Part shown: positions 1-8,681 of the stretch, piece by piece | Numbering within the stretch: position 1 is the first letter of the stretch | Layout: each line of letters starts with the position of its first letter | NCBI GenBank assembly: GCA_965240365.1 | Contig: OZ251218.1 | Span: 434,001-498,000, forward strand | From: G965240365 sp965240365 | Lineage (GTDB): Bacteria; Pseudomonadota; Gammaproteobacteria; Eutrophobiales; Eutrophobiaceae | Direction: 5' to 3' | Length of the DNA: 64,000 bases | Notes under the pieces: generated by a model | The model's database searches: none | Seen by the model: the letters and a program-made list of their open reading frames with translations, nothing else | Told to the model about the DNA's origin: nothing | Made by a program: the position numbers and the translations under genes

Positions 1-1
1 G

Positions 2-229
2 CCAATATTCATGATAAGGCGCGGAGCCTTCAAATACATTGGCTCAGCCGATGACCCTGCGTTGTTGTTCAATGTCGAGAATGACCCCGCCGAACTTAAA
101 AATCTTGCTCAAGACGCAGAACATGCCACCATCCTGAAGTTGTTTCAGGTCAAGGCAGCAACCAGCATACATCGCCCGGCTATCGCTCTGTCACGGCCAA
201 GGCGAGTGATTTCTGTATATCGCATTTAG
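2..229 (+). CDS. C-terminal end of a sulfatase (alkaline phosphatase superfamily), cut by window edge
   Basis: The reading frame is open to the left edge, so only the last ~75 residues are seen. The segment IRRGAFKYIGS..LLFNVENDPAELKNLAQD matches the C-terminal strand pattern of choline-sulfatase-like enzymes, in which an RxGxxKYI strand is followed by an LFDLxxDPxExxNLA motif. The catalytic Cys/Ser-x-Pro-x-Arg site would lie upstream and cannot be checked. The last ~25 residues (rich in Arg and Ile) fit the basic tail of that family only loosely. Whether the gene is intact cannot be judged. Confidence 0.6.
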   Translation, partial: PIFMIRRGAFKYIGSADDPALLFNVENDPAELKNLAQDAEHATILKLFQVKAATSIHRPAIALSRPRRVISVYRI

Positions 230-343
230 TGATGAGCTGACGTTGTTTGCAGACCAAACAAATTACAGACCCATGAAATCACTCAACTTGGTTTTTGGTA
301 AGGCTCTAACACTCTTTAAATCCGTGTTACGCTTTTTTTAAGT

Positions 344-913
344 TTACCGGCCCATAGCGAAAAATTCGTCATTTGGGCGCATCGCTGTTGCATTTGCCAG
401 ACGGTTCGACATGCCGAAGAAGGCGGAAATCGCTGCAATATCCCAGATATCTTCATCATTGAAACCATGCGATTTCAGTGTTTCGATATCGCCTTCATTG
501 GTATCTTGTGCACGCTGCGAAACTTTCATGGCGTAGTCCAGCATCGCCTTTTGACGATCAGAAATGTCGGCCTTTTGGTAGTTGATGGCGATTTGATCTG
601 CAATCTGCGTGTTCTTGGCGAATATGCGTAAGATAGCACCATGGGCCACAACGCAATAAAAGCAATTGTTTGCGCTGCTTGTGGCAACAACGATCATCTC
701 CCGCTCGGCCTTTGTCAGGCCACCTTCCTTATCCATTAATGCATCGTGATAGGCAAAGAAGGCTCGAAACTCTTCCGGGCGATGGGCCAGGACAAGAAAG
801 ACATTGGGAACAAATCCCGCTTTTTCCTGTACCTTCAGGATGCGTGATGAAATATCGTCGGGCAAGTCTTCGATTTGTGGTACCGGGAACTTGCTTATGG
901 GATAGGTTGTCAT
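344..913 (-). CDS. AhpD-like carboxymuconolactone-decarboxylase-fold peroxidase-related protein
   Basis: 189 aa, the length expected of the 'uncharacterized peroxidase-related enzyme' group of the CMD/AhpD superfamily. The redox motif NCFYCVVAH at about residues 83-91 gives the CxxC plus downstream His used by AhpD for peroxide or organic hydroperoxide reduction. An acidic residue just upstream (KAEREMI, ~69-75) fits the proton-relay Glu. No signal peptide, so cytoplasmic. It ends 15 bp from a decayed ketopantoate reductase on the same strand. GC is visibly lower than in the housekeeping genes downstream, suggesting acquired DNA. The physiological substrate is unknown. Confidence 0.8.
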   Translation of the reverse strand: MTTYPISKFPVPQIEDLPDDISSRILKVQEKAGFVPNVFLVLAHRPEEFRAFFAYHDALMDKEGGLTKAEREMIVVATSSANNCFYCVVAHGAILRIFAKNTQIADQIAINYQKADISDRQKAMLDYAMKVSQRAQDTNEGDIETLKSHGFNDEDIWDIAAISAFFGMSNRLANATAMRPNDEFFAMGR

Positions 914-927
914 TTTTGAATTCCTCT

Positions 928-1803
928 TTAGTTACGGTTATGTCCGCTGGATGCTGCTTCGGTTTCGCGGCGATTGAGGGCGGATTGCATGTGGAGCCAC
1001 AACAGCCTAAACAATGGCATGGCTAACCCCATTGCCCGACCACGGCGATAGAAATCGCCGATCAGGTGATCGGCTTCAATTGGCAGACCCGCTTCCAGAT
1101 CGCGCAAGATCGACGCTGAAAGTGTCGAATTCCGGTCTGTAAAACTTTTGATCCGCGCATCGAATAGCCCGGGAGAAATTGTGTATCCTGCTTTATGCGC
1201 AACACCAGCCGCCTCAGAGAACAGGTCTGTCAAGAAACTGCCACCCTCGGCAATAGAGGCGATTGCCCCTAGAGGCGCACGCATTAGGCAAGTAGCGCCT
1301 GCAAATGCGGACTGAGTGCAGAATTTCTCCCACATTTCCATGGTGATATCGTCCGATAGTCGAAAGTCAACAGGTGTGGTTCCGACAAAAGCCTTAAGCC
1401 GCTCAATCATCGCTTGTCCGGCAAGTGTTCGGGCGCCTGTCACATACTCGTACCCTCCACTCAGATGACGCAATACGCCGTCTTCGCCAATGGTCATAGA
1501 GACGCGGCAATAGCCGCCCAGAACTGCATCTTTGCCCAATGAGGCGTCAAGCCCGTCCATGTGCCGCATGCCATTGAGCAGCGGCAGGAAGAAGCAATCA
1601 TTGTGATGTAGTTTGGTGAGGTCTGCACAAAGTTCGCCACTCATGTGGTAGGATTTAGTCGCAAGCACCACCAGATCGTAATCAGGACTGAGGTTTTCTC
1701 TGAGAACCGTGGTGACCGGACCAGTGAAGTCACCTTCACCGCTTTTCAGAACCAAACCCGACCGGACCAGTTGGTAAAGTAAGAGAAGCACAGAAAATCG
1801 CAA
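928..1803 (-). pseudogene. Ketopantoate reductase-like (PanE/ApbA family) protein, N-terminus lost
   Basis: Residues from ~13 onward resemble the 2-dehydropantoate 2-reductase family: SGLVLKS, then LVVLATKSY (end of the Rossmann domain) and the C-terminal ApbA helical domain with WEKFCTQSAFAGATCL and EADHLIGDF. Active members begin with a GxGxxG nucleotide-binding loop about 35 residues before the SGLVLKS point. Here that part is absent and is replaced by a hydrophobic run (RFSVLLLLYQ). Upstream in another frame there is a trace of ILVL, as if the start were deleted and frameshifted. I infer a non-functional remnant; a short alternative protein cannot be excluded. Confidence 0.6.
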
Positions 1804-1971
1804 AACTTGTGGCGCGGTGTGTTGCCAGAACGAGGATCGTCTATATCATTGAAATAACTGGTCAAACTTGTCATCTCGAAACCCAACTATATGAGAAATG
1901 GTCAAGAAACAAGTTTATACCAAAAATCAAAATTTAAGTGCGATTCCCCTGAGTAAGAATAATGCCACCGC

Positions 1972-2003
1972 TGTCATTCCGGCGAAAGCCAGAATCCAGG
2001 GAG
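1972..2003. repeat. Dispersed GTCATTCC..GGAATCCAG palindrome
   Basis: A copy of the short palindromic repeat (GTCATTCCGGCGAAAGCCAG then AATCCAG) that recurs near 5.25, 22.0, 22.4, 27.7, 45.1, 49.2 and 51.8 kb. It sits in the gap between the degraded 0-1.8 kb genes and rpsT. Similar hairpins are common intergenic repeats in proteobacteria; mobility or transcription-termination roles are inference. Confidence 0.75.
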
Positions 2004-2065
2004 GGAGTGCCGAGATGTTGGATGTATTCCAGTTGTTGATTTTGCGAGAATACACGCTCCCGCCG

Positions 2066-2344
2066 TCATTCCACCCTGTCTTGCGGCAAGGCCCGAATAT
2101 GCGAATTCAGTCGGGATTTATGCCGGGCAGCCTTGTTTTTGTGGATGATGCCCTTGTTCACCATCGCGTCAATGAGCGGCACGGCGGCCTTGTAGGCCGT
2201 TTCGGCCGCTGCCCTGTCTTTGGCCTCGACGGCATTGACGACTTTTTTGATCCGGGTGCGCAGCCTGGAACGTTGACTGGCATTGTGCAGACGGTTTTTT
2301 TCCGCCTGCCGCGCGCGTTTTCTTGCCGATGCGATATTGGCCAC
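2066..2344 (-). CDS. rpsT: 30S ribosomal protein S20
   Basis: 92 aa, basic, beginning (V/M)ANIASARKRARQAEKNR, the hallmark of S20, which binds 16S rRNA early in 30S assembly. The start is a GTG at 2342-2344, preceded by an AGGAG Shine-Dalgarno seven bases upstream; a longer reading upstream is not conserved. rpsT transcribed divergently from murJ is the standard gammaproteobacterial arrangement. The distal half (KNKAARHKSRLNSHIRAL) carries the conserved C-terminal helix. Confidence 0.97.
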   Translation of the reverse strand: MANIASARKRARQAEKNRLHNASQRSRLRTRIKKVVNAVEAKDRAAAETAYKAAVPLIDAMVNKGIIHKNKAARHKSRLNSHIRALPQDRVE

Positions 2345-2380
2345 TCTATGACTCCTGAACAGTGTTGATAAAGGCGCGGG

Positions 2381-2409
2381 ATCATGCGGATATCGGGACA
2401 ATTTGTCAA
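2381..2409 (-). promoter_or_regulatory. Sigma-70 promoter of rpsT
   Basis: Read on the minus strand: a perfect -35 TTGACA (2404-2409), a 17-base spacer and a -10 CATGAT (2381-2386). It lies about 40 bases from the GTG start of rpsT. Confidence 0.6.
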
Positions 2410-2458
2410 TCCCCGCGGCCGGATCTGTTATGCTGCCGGCGGCCAGCATAATAAGATC

Positions 2459-2645
2459 AAGGAAACTCTGATTAAATCAGAGTTTCCTGCGGCACAAGGA
2501 CCTGCCTGCTGCAGGCAGGTGTGCCGCCAAAATCAATGACGTATGTCATTGATTTTGAAGCAAGGTGAAAATCGCATTTTCACCTTGCGTGCTCTGACCT
2601 GCCTGCTACAGGCAGGTAAGTCCTGGATGGACTTATTCAGAGCTT
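2459..2645 (+). repeat. MITE-like hairpin element, copy A
   Basis: A ~187-bp element made of nested palindromes in fixed order: AAGGAA then ACTCTGATTAAATCAGAGT; CCTGCCTGCTGCAGGCAGG; AATCAATGAC..GTCATTGATT; GTGAAAATCGCATTTTCAC; a second CCTGCCTG..CAGG; and AAGTCC..GGACTTATTCAGAGCTT. The two ends are imperfect inverted repeats (AAGGAARCTCTGA). This copy lies between rpsT and murJ and has lost its last bases (AGCTTAC instead of AGCTTCCTTA). Five further copies are listed separately. Confidence 0.9.
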
Positions 2646-2698
2646 ACTAAAATAACAAATAGATAGCAGATAGCACCGGCCCTGCCGCCGGGACAGGC

Positions 2699-4237
2699 AT
2701 GAGTGTTCCCTTGTTGAAATCGACCTTTACCGTCAGTCTGATGACCAGCGTCTCCAGGCTGTTCGGTCTGATCCGGGATATCGTCATCGCCCGCCTGTTC
2801 GGGCCGGGCCTCGGCGTGGATGTCTTTATCGTGGCCTTTCGCATCCCCAATTTTCTGCGCCGCCTGTTTGCCGAGGGCGGTTTTTCCCAGGCCTTCGTGC
2901 CCGTGCTCAGCGAATATAAGGCGACCCGCGACCAGGCCGAACTCAAGGCCCTGGTTGACCAGACGGCGGCCGTGCTCGGCCTTGCCCTGTTTTTGATCAC
3001 CGCGGCGGGCATTTTATTGAGCCCGATCTTGATCAGCGTGTTTGCGCCGGGCTTTATCAATGCGCCGGAGAAACACGCGCTGGCCAGCGATCTGCTGAGG
3101 ATTACCTTCCCTTATCTGCTGTTTATCTCGCTCACGGCCTTTGCCGGCGGGATCCTGAATACCTATAAGCAGTTTGCGGTTCCGGCCTTCACCCCGGTCT
3201 TGCTCAATCTGGCCCTGATTGGCTGTGCCATCTGGCTCGCGCCCCTGCTCGAAACGCCGATAAAGGCGCTGGCCTGGGGCGTGTTTATCGCGGGCGTGGC
3301 CCAGCTTTTATTGCAACTGCCGTTTTTGTTTAAATTAAAACTGCTGCCGCGGCCGGGTCTGAACCGGGATCGGGCCGGGGTTAAAAAAATATTAAAACTC
3401 ATGCTGCCGATATTATTCGCGGTGTCTATCGTGCAGATTAATCTGTTGATCGACACCCTGATCGCCTCCTTTCTGGTGACCGGCAGTATTTCCTGGCTGT
3501 ATTTCTCCGATCGCCTGGTTGAGTTTCCGCTGGGCGTATTCGGCATCGCGCTGGCGACCGTGATATTGCCCAATTTATCCGAAAAACACGCCAAGGGCCG
3601 CGCCCGGAGCTTCTCCGCCATGCTGGACTGGGCCCTGCACTGGGTATTTCTCATCGCCCTGCCTGCGGCGGTGGGGCTGGCGCTGCTGGCCCGGCCATTA
3701 TTGACCACCCTGTTTCAGTATGATGAATTTACGCCCCATGATGTCGAGATGGCCAGCCAGAGCCTCATGGCCTATGCGGCCGGTTTGCCGGCCTTCGTCT
3801 TGATCAAGGTGCTGGCAACGGGTTTTTTCTCCAGGCAGGATACGAAAACGCCGGTCAGGATCGGGGCGCTGGCCATGCTGGCTAATATTTTGCTCAATCT
3901 GGCCCTGGTCGGCCCGCTGGCCCATGCCGGCCTGGCGCTCGCGACCTCGCTGGCCGCCTGTTTGCAGGCCTTCCTGCTGTACCGGATCTTGAAAAGAGAC
4001 CAGGTCTATCAACCCGGCCGCGGCTGGCCGGCCTTTATGCTTAAAGTCATGCTCGGGCTGCTGGTGATGGGCGCCATCGTGTTTGTCGGCGCGGGCGACA
4101 AGCTGCTCTGGCTCGACTGGGGCGTGTGGCGGCGCGGCCTGAACCTGCTGCTGCTGGTCGGCCTGGGCATGGCCAGTTATTTTGGCCTGCTGCTGATCCT
4201 GGGTATGCGTTTCAGGCATTTAACTCGGCCGGTCTAG
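2699..4237 (+). CDS. murJ: Lipid II flippase MurJ (MviN)
   Basis: 512 aa, the same length as E. coli MurJ (511). It is hydrophobic throughout, with about 13-14 membrane segments of the MOP exporter fold. The N-terminus carries the family signature SVSRLFGLIRDIVIARLFG, followed by RIPNFLRRLFAEGGFSQAFVPV (split here across residues ~49-70). It moves the undecaprenyl-linked peptidoglycan precursor across the inner membrane. It is the first gene of a rightward cluster, with 29 bp to ribF. Conserved arginines of the central cavity (R18, R24, R52-type positions) appear present. No sign of damage. Confidence 0.96.
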   Translation: MSVPLLKSTFTVSLMTSVSRLFGLIRDIVIARLFGPGLGVDVFIVAFRIPNFLRRLFAEGGFSQAFVPVLSEYKATRDQAELKALVDQTAAVLGLALFLITAAGILLSPILISVFAPGFINAPEKHALASDLLRITFPYLLFISLTAFAGGILNTYKQFAVPAFTPVLLNLALIGCAIWLAPLLETPIKALAWGVFIAGVAQLLLQLPFLFKLKLLPRPGLNRDRAGVKKILKLMLPILFAVSIVQINLLIDTLIASFLVTGSISWLYFSDRLVEFPLGVFGIALATVILPNLSEKHAKGRARSFSAMLDWALHWVFLIALPAAVGLALLARPLLTTLFQYDEFTPHDVEMASQSLMAYAAGLPAFVLIKVLATGFFSRQDTKTPVRIGALAMLANILLNLALVGPLAHAGLALATSLAACLQAFLLYRILKRDQVYQPGRGWPAFMLKVMLGLLVMGAIVFVGAGDKLLWLDWGVWRRGLNLLLLVGLGMASYFGLLLILGMRFRHLTRPV

Positions 4238-4266
4238 TCAGTATAATCCGGCCTTTTGCGGGACTG

Positions 4267-5286
4267 ATGGAATTCATTCGCGGCAGGGTCAATCTGCGAC
4301 GGCAAAAAAGGCCTTGCATGGCCACGATAGGGAATTTTGACGGCGTGCATCTGGGGCATCAGGCCGTGCTGACGCAGTTGAAGTCCTGCGCCCGGAGCGG
4401 CAATGCGATTTCCTGCGTGTTGATCTTTGAACCGCAACCGATCGAGTTTTTCGCCCCAGGCAAGGCGCCATCCCGCCTGACCCGTCTCAGCGAGAAGATA
4501 GAACAGTTTGAACGGCAGCAGATCGACCGCGTGGTTTGCCTCAAATTCAACGCGGCGCTGGCCGCCCTGTCGCCGGATAATTTTGTGCGGGAGATACTGG
4601 TGGATGAGCTGGCGGTCAAGCGCTTGATCATCGGCGATGATTTCCGCTTTGGCAAAGACCGGGCAGGCGATTATGCCTTTTTAGTGGCGGCCGGCCGCAA
4701 ATACGGCTTTGCCGTTCATAACACCGATTCATTGAATATGGACGGCGCGCGCATCAGCAGCACCTTGATCAGAAAGACCCTGGCCGGCGGCGATATGGCG
4801 CGGGCCAGGCGGATGCTGGGCCGGCCCTATCGCATCAGCGGGCGGGTCGCGCACGGCGAAAAGCGGGGCCGGCGGATCGGCTTTGCCACGGCCAACATCG
4901 AATTGCACCGCTATTTATCGCCGCTGTCGGGTATTTTCTCGGCGCGTGTTTATGGCGCCTCGGCAGAGCCGCTTGCGGCCGCGGTCTATGTCGGCCGCCG
5001 TCCGGTTTACCTGGGCCAGCGCGTGATCCTGGAAGTGCATATCCTGGATTTTGACCGGAATCTGTACGGCCGGCGTCTGCAGGTTGAGTTTCTGGAAAAA
5101 CTGCGCGGCGAACAGGACTTTGACAGTGAAACTGAATTGATCGCGCAGATCGGGGAGGATGTCATGGCTGTCCGCCGCAGTTTACAGACCAATACCGGCC
5201 GTTCGTTTGTAAAAACCGGAATTCAGAGACCGGAATGTATAAAAAAACCACTGGATTCCGGCTTCCGCCGGAATGACGAAAAATGA
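4267..5286 (+). CDS. ribF: Bifunctional riboflavin kinase / FAD synthetase
   Basis: About 339 aa from the ATG at 4267, chosen because it gives the normal N-terminus MEFIRGRVNL rather than extending back into murJ. Residues 19-31 (ATIGNFDGVHLGH) form the adenylyltransferase nucleotide-binding site of the FAD synthetase half. Around 193-215, GRVAHGEKRGRRIGFATAN is the riboflavin kinase half. It converts riboflavin to FMN and FAD in the cytoplasm. The final ~13 residues (KKPLDSGFRRNDEK) do not belong to the family: they are translated from a copy of the dispersed GTCATTCC palindrome. The stop overlaps the ileS start (ATGA), so the two are probably translationally coupled. Confidence 0.95.
   Translation: MEFIRGRVNLRRQKRPCMATIGNFDGVHLGHQAVLTQLKSCARSGNAISCVLIFEPQPIEFFAPGKAPSRLTRLSEKIEQFERQQIDRVVCLKFNAALAALSPDNFVREILVDELAVKRLIIGDDFRFGKDRAGDYAFLVAAGRKYGFAVHNTDSLNMDGARISSTLIRKTLAGGDMARARRMLGRPYRISGRVAHGEKRGRRIGFATANIELHRYLSPLSGIFSARVYGASAEPLAAAVYVGRRPVYLGQRVILEVHILDFDRNLYGRRLQVEFLEKLRGEQDFDSETELIAQIGEDVMAVRRSLQTNTGRSFVKTGIQRPECIKKPLDSGFRRNDEK
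5249..5279 (-). repeat. Dispersed palindrome forming the 3' end of ribF
   Basis: CTGGATTCCGGC..GCCGGAATGAC, the reverse of the GTCATTCC repeat. It is inserted within the ribF coding frame, supplies its last codons and ends just before the ileS start. Confidence 0.8.
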
Positions 5287-8084
5287 ACAAATATAAAGAC
5301 ACATTAAATCTGCCGCATACCGATTTCCCGATGAAGGCCAATCTGGCCCGGCGTGAGCCGGAGCGCCTCAAACAATGGGAGCAGCAGGATTTATACGGGC
5401 AGATTCGCGCCAAAAGAAAAGGCCGGCGGCAGTTTATCCTGCATGACGGGCCGCCTTATGCCAACGGCGATATACATATCGGTCATGCCGTCAACAAGAT
5501 TCTGAAAGACATCATCGTTAAATCGCAGGGGCTGAACGGCCTTGATTCGCCCTATGTGCCCGGCTGGGATTGTCATGGCCTGCCGATTGAATTAATGGTC
5601 GAAAAAAAGGTGGGCAAGGCCGGCGTCAAGGTGGATAAAAAGACCTTTCGCGCCGCCTGCCGCGACTACGCGGGCAAGCAGATTGAAAAACAGCGCCGCG
5701 ATTTTAAACGGCTGGGGATCCTCGGCGACTGGGAGCGCCCCTTCCTGACCATGAACTACCAGACCGAGGCCGATATCGTGCGCGCGCTGGGCAAGATCAT
5801 CGCGGCCGGGCATTTACACAAGGGCGTCAAACCCGTGCACTGGTGCATGGATTGCGGCTCGGCCCTGGCCGAGGCCGAGGTTGAATATGAAGACCGGCAG
5901 TCAGCGGCCATCGACGTGCGTTTCAGGGCCGTTGATGATCGGGCGCTGGCGGCCTGCTTCAATGCGGATCCCCGTGTCGGCCCCGTGTCGGTGCTCATCT
6001 GGACGACCACACCGTGGACGCTGCCGGCCAACCGGGCAGTCGCCGTCAATCCTGATTATGACTATGTGCTGATCGATACCGGCCGCGAGGCGCTGGTGTT
6101 GGCAGAGGCGCTGGCCGGGGCCGTTCTGTCCCGCGGCGCGATCGGCGAGAGCCGGGTCGTCGGGCATTGCCGCGGGGAGCAACTGGAGGGCATTGCGTTG
6201 CGGCATCCCTTTTATGCGCGCGAAGTCCCTGTCATACTGGGTTCGCATGTGACGCTTGCGGCCGGCACCGGCGCGGTGCATACCGCGCCCGGACACGGCC
6301 AGGATGATTTCAGCGTCGGTCAGCGCTATCGGCTGCCGGTTGACAATCCCGTCGGCGCTAATGGCTGTTTTTTGGCGGATACCGAGTTCTTTGCCGGTGA
6401 ACACGTGTTTAAGGCCAATGCCTCCGTGCTCGCCAAACTGGCCGAGACCGGGGCGTTATTCCATCAGGCGTCCCACCAGCACAGCTATCCGCACTGCTGG
6501 CGTCATAAAACCCCGATTATCTTCCGCGCAACGCCGCAATGGTTCATCAGCATGGAGGCTAATCAGTTGCGCCGCCAGACCCTGGCCGCGATCGAACAGG
6601 TAAACTGGACGCCGGCCTGGGGCAGGGAACGCATCCTCGGCATGATCGCCAACCGCCCCGACTGGTGCATCTCCAGGCAACGCAGTTGGGGGGTCCCCAT
6701 CGCCGTGTTCATCCACCGCGAGACCCAGGAACTGCATCCCCGCACGGCGGCCTTGATCGAGCAGGTCGCGGCCCGGATCGAGAGCCGGGGCATTGACGCC
6801 TGGTTTGAACTGGATGCGGCCGAATTACTGGGCGCGGAGACCGAACAATATCAAAAGGTGACGGACACGCTGGATGTCTGGTTCGACTCCGGCGTCACCC
6901 ACGAGGCGGTGCTGAAGACCGATGAACGCCTGCGCTTTCCGGCCGATCTTTACCTGGAAGGCTCCGATCAACACCGGGGCTGGTTCCAGTCCGCGCTCCT
7001 GACTTCGGTCGCCATCAATAAGGTCCAGCCCTACCATCAGGTCTTGACGCATGGCTTCACGGTCGATGCCAGGGGCATGAAGATGTCGAAGTCCAGAGGC
7101 AACGTGACCGCCCCGCAAAAGGTCGTCAATGTCCTGGGCGCGGACATTCTGAGGCTGTGGGTGGCCTCTGCCGACTCCAGCGCCGAACTGAATGTCTCCG
7201 ATGAAATACTGAAACGCATGGCGGATGCCTACCGGCGGTTCAGGAATACCGCGCGCTACCTGCTGTCGAATCTGAACGGCTTTGAACCGGAGCGGAACGC
7301 GGTGGCCTATGAACGTTTGCTGGAACTGGACAAGTGGGCGATTGAATACAGCCTGGCCTTGCAGGAAAAGATCATCCGCGCCTACGATCACTATGAATTT
7401 CATTTGATCTATCAGATGCTGCACCAGTTCTGCGTCGTGGAGATGGGCGGCTTTTATCTGGATATCATCAAGGATCGGCAATATACCTGTCCGGCCGACA
7501 GTCTTGAGCGCCGCTCGGCGCAAACCGCCCTGTATCATATTGCCGAGCTTTACGTGCGCTGGCTGGCGCCGATTCTGAGTTTCACGGCCGATGAAATCTG
7601 GCAATTCCTGCCCGGCCGCCGGTCTGCTTCGGTATTTCTTGAAGACTGGCATCGGCCGGCCATCAGTCCCGCGGGGACAGAAGCGCGGCTGGCCTTCTGG
7701 GACGAAGTGATCCGTGTTCGGGCCGAAGTCAACCGGCAACTGGAGAAGCTCAGGGAAACCGGCGAGATCGGATCCTCACTGGATGCGGAAGTCCGGCTTT
7801 ATTGTGACGCCGACCTGTACGCGCGTCTTGAGCGGCTCGGCGAGACATTGCGCTTTGTCCTGATCACATCCGCGGCCTGGCTTTGCCCTGCCAATGAACG
7901 CGCGGCCGCCGCTGTCGGATCGGAAATCGAGGGCCTGTATATTGAAGTATCCAGGTCTGCTTATGAAAAATGCGCGCGTTGCTGGCAACGCTGTGAGGAT
8001 GTAGGCCGCGACGCCGGACATCCCGAGCTTTGCGGGCGCTGTATTCAAAATATCGGCGCCGGCGGCGCCGGATTCTCATGTTGA
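5283..8084 (+). CDS. ileS: Isoleucyl-tRNA synthetase
   Basis: 933 aa, close to the E. coli enzyme (938). Class I signatures are intact: HIGH at residues 65-68 (PYANGDIHIGH) and KMSKS near residue 601. An editing (CP1) domain lies between them (TTTPWTLPANRAV; GHGQDDFSVG). The C-terminal zinc finger reads CARCWQRC...CGRC, typical of the bacterial long form. It charges tRNA-Ile and hydrolyses Val-tRNA-Ile. The start overlaps the ribF stop by four bases, and the stop overlaps lspA by seven, consistent with one operon. Confidence 0.98.
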   Translation: MNKYKDTLNLPHTDFPMKANLARREPERLKQWEQQDLYGQIRAKRKGRRQFILHDGPPYANGDIHIGHAVNKILKDIIVKSQGLNGLDSPYVPGWDCHGLPIELMVEKKVGKAGVKVDKKTFRAACRDYAGKQIEKQRRDFKRLGILGDWERPFLTMNYQTEADIVRALGKIIAAGHLHKGVKPVHWCMDCGSALAEAEVEYEDRQSAAIDVRFRAVDDRALAACFNADPRVGPVSVLIWTTTPWTLPANRAVAVNPDYDYVLIDTGREALVLAEALAGAVLSRGAIGESRVVGHCRGEQLEGIALRHPFYAREVPVILGSHVTLAAGTGAVHTAPGHGQDDFSVGQRYRLPVDNPVGANGCFLADTEFFAGEHVFKANASVLAKLAETGALFHQASHQHSYPHCWRHKTPIIFRATPQWFISMEANQLRRQTLAAIEQVNWTPAWGRERILGMIANRPDWCISRQRSWGVPIAVFIHRETQELHPRTAALIEQVAARIESRGIDAWFELDAAELLGAETEQYQKVTDTLDVWFDSGVTHEAVLKTDERLRFPADLYLEGSDQHRGWFQSALLTSVAINKVQPYHQVLTHGFTVDARGMKMSKSRGNVTAPQKVVNVLGADILRLWVASADSSAELNVSDEILKRMADAYRRFRNTARYLLSNLNGFEPERNAVAYERLLELDKWAIEYSLALQEKIIRAYDHYEFHLIYQMLHQFCVVEMGGFYLDIIKDRQYTCPADSLERRSAQTALYHIAELYVRWLAPILSFTADEIWQFLPGRRSASVFLEDWHRPAISPAGTEARLAFWDEVIRVRAEVNRQLEKLRETGEIGSSLDAEVRLYCDADLYARLERLGETLRFVLITSAAWLCPANERAAAAVGSEIEGLYIEVSRSAYEKCARCWQRCEDVGRDAGHPELCGRCIQNIGAGGAGFSC

Positions 8085-8569
8085 AATGGCTGGCGCTGGC
8101 GCTGCTTGTTATCGGCGCCGATCAAATCAGCAAACAGTATGCCGCCGGGATGCTTATCCTGTATCAGCCCGTCACGGTTTTCCCTGGCTTTAATTTAACC
8201 CTGGCGTATAACAGCGGCGCGGCATTCAGCTTCCTGAGCCAGGCCGGCGGCTGGCAACGCTGGTTTTTTGCGGCGGTCGCGGCCATCATTATCGTGGTGC
8301 TGTTATTCTGGCTGCGCGCCCTGCCGGCCGGGCGCCGCTGGCTGCCGGCCGCCCTGGCCCTGGTGCTGGGCGGGGCCGCCGGTAATTTATGGGATCGCGT
8401 TTATCTCGGCTATGTGATTGATTTTATACAGGTTTACTTGCCATTTTTACCTTGGCGGCTGTTTAATCCCTGGCCGACCTTCAATATCGCCGATGCGGCC
8501 ATCACCATCGGCGCGGTGATGCTCATGATCGACGCGATCTGGTTTAAGGAGGATGAGAATGAAAGCTGA
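8078..8569 (+). CDS. lspA: Lipoprotein signal peptidase (signal peptidase II)
   Basis: 163 aa from the ATG at 8078 (MLKWLALALLVIGADQISK), overlapping the end of ileS. Four membrane segments. The aspartyl-protease motifs are present: NSGAAFSFL, GGAAGNLWDRVYLGYVIDF and FNIADAAITIG, whose two Asp residues form the catalytic dyad. It removes signal peptides from diacylglyceryl-modified prolipoproteins such as BamB and PilF encoded later in the window. The usual next gene, fkpB, is absent; ispH follows after 112 bp. Confidence 0.97.
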   Translation: MLKWLALALLVIGADQISKQYAAGMLILYQPVTVFPGFNLTLAYNSGAAFSFLSQAGGWQRWFFAAVAAIIIVVLLFWLRALPAGRRWLPAALALVLGGAAGNLWDRVYLGYVIDFIQVYLPFLPWRLFNPWPTFNIADAAITIGAVMLMIDAIWFKEDENES

Positions 8570-8681
8570 GATGTTGCTATAATCAGGGTGTAATATAGAT
8601 TTCGGCTTCCATCTGCCTGTGCCAAGCAGGCAGATCTAAATAATTTGAAATACAACGCCTTACAGGACAGGACAAGACAAA

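Noticed and set aside
1898..2368. 156-aa plus-strand frame opposite rpsT
   Set aside because: Half of it is repeat sequence and half is antisense to S20.
6825..7739. 304-aa frame antisense to ileS
   Set aside because: Shadow of the IleS coding frame; no motif or ribosome-binding site.
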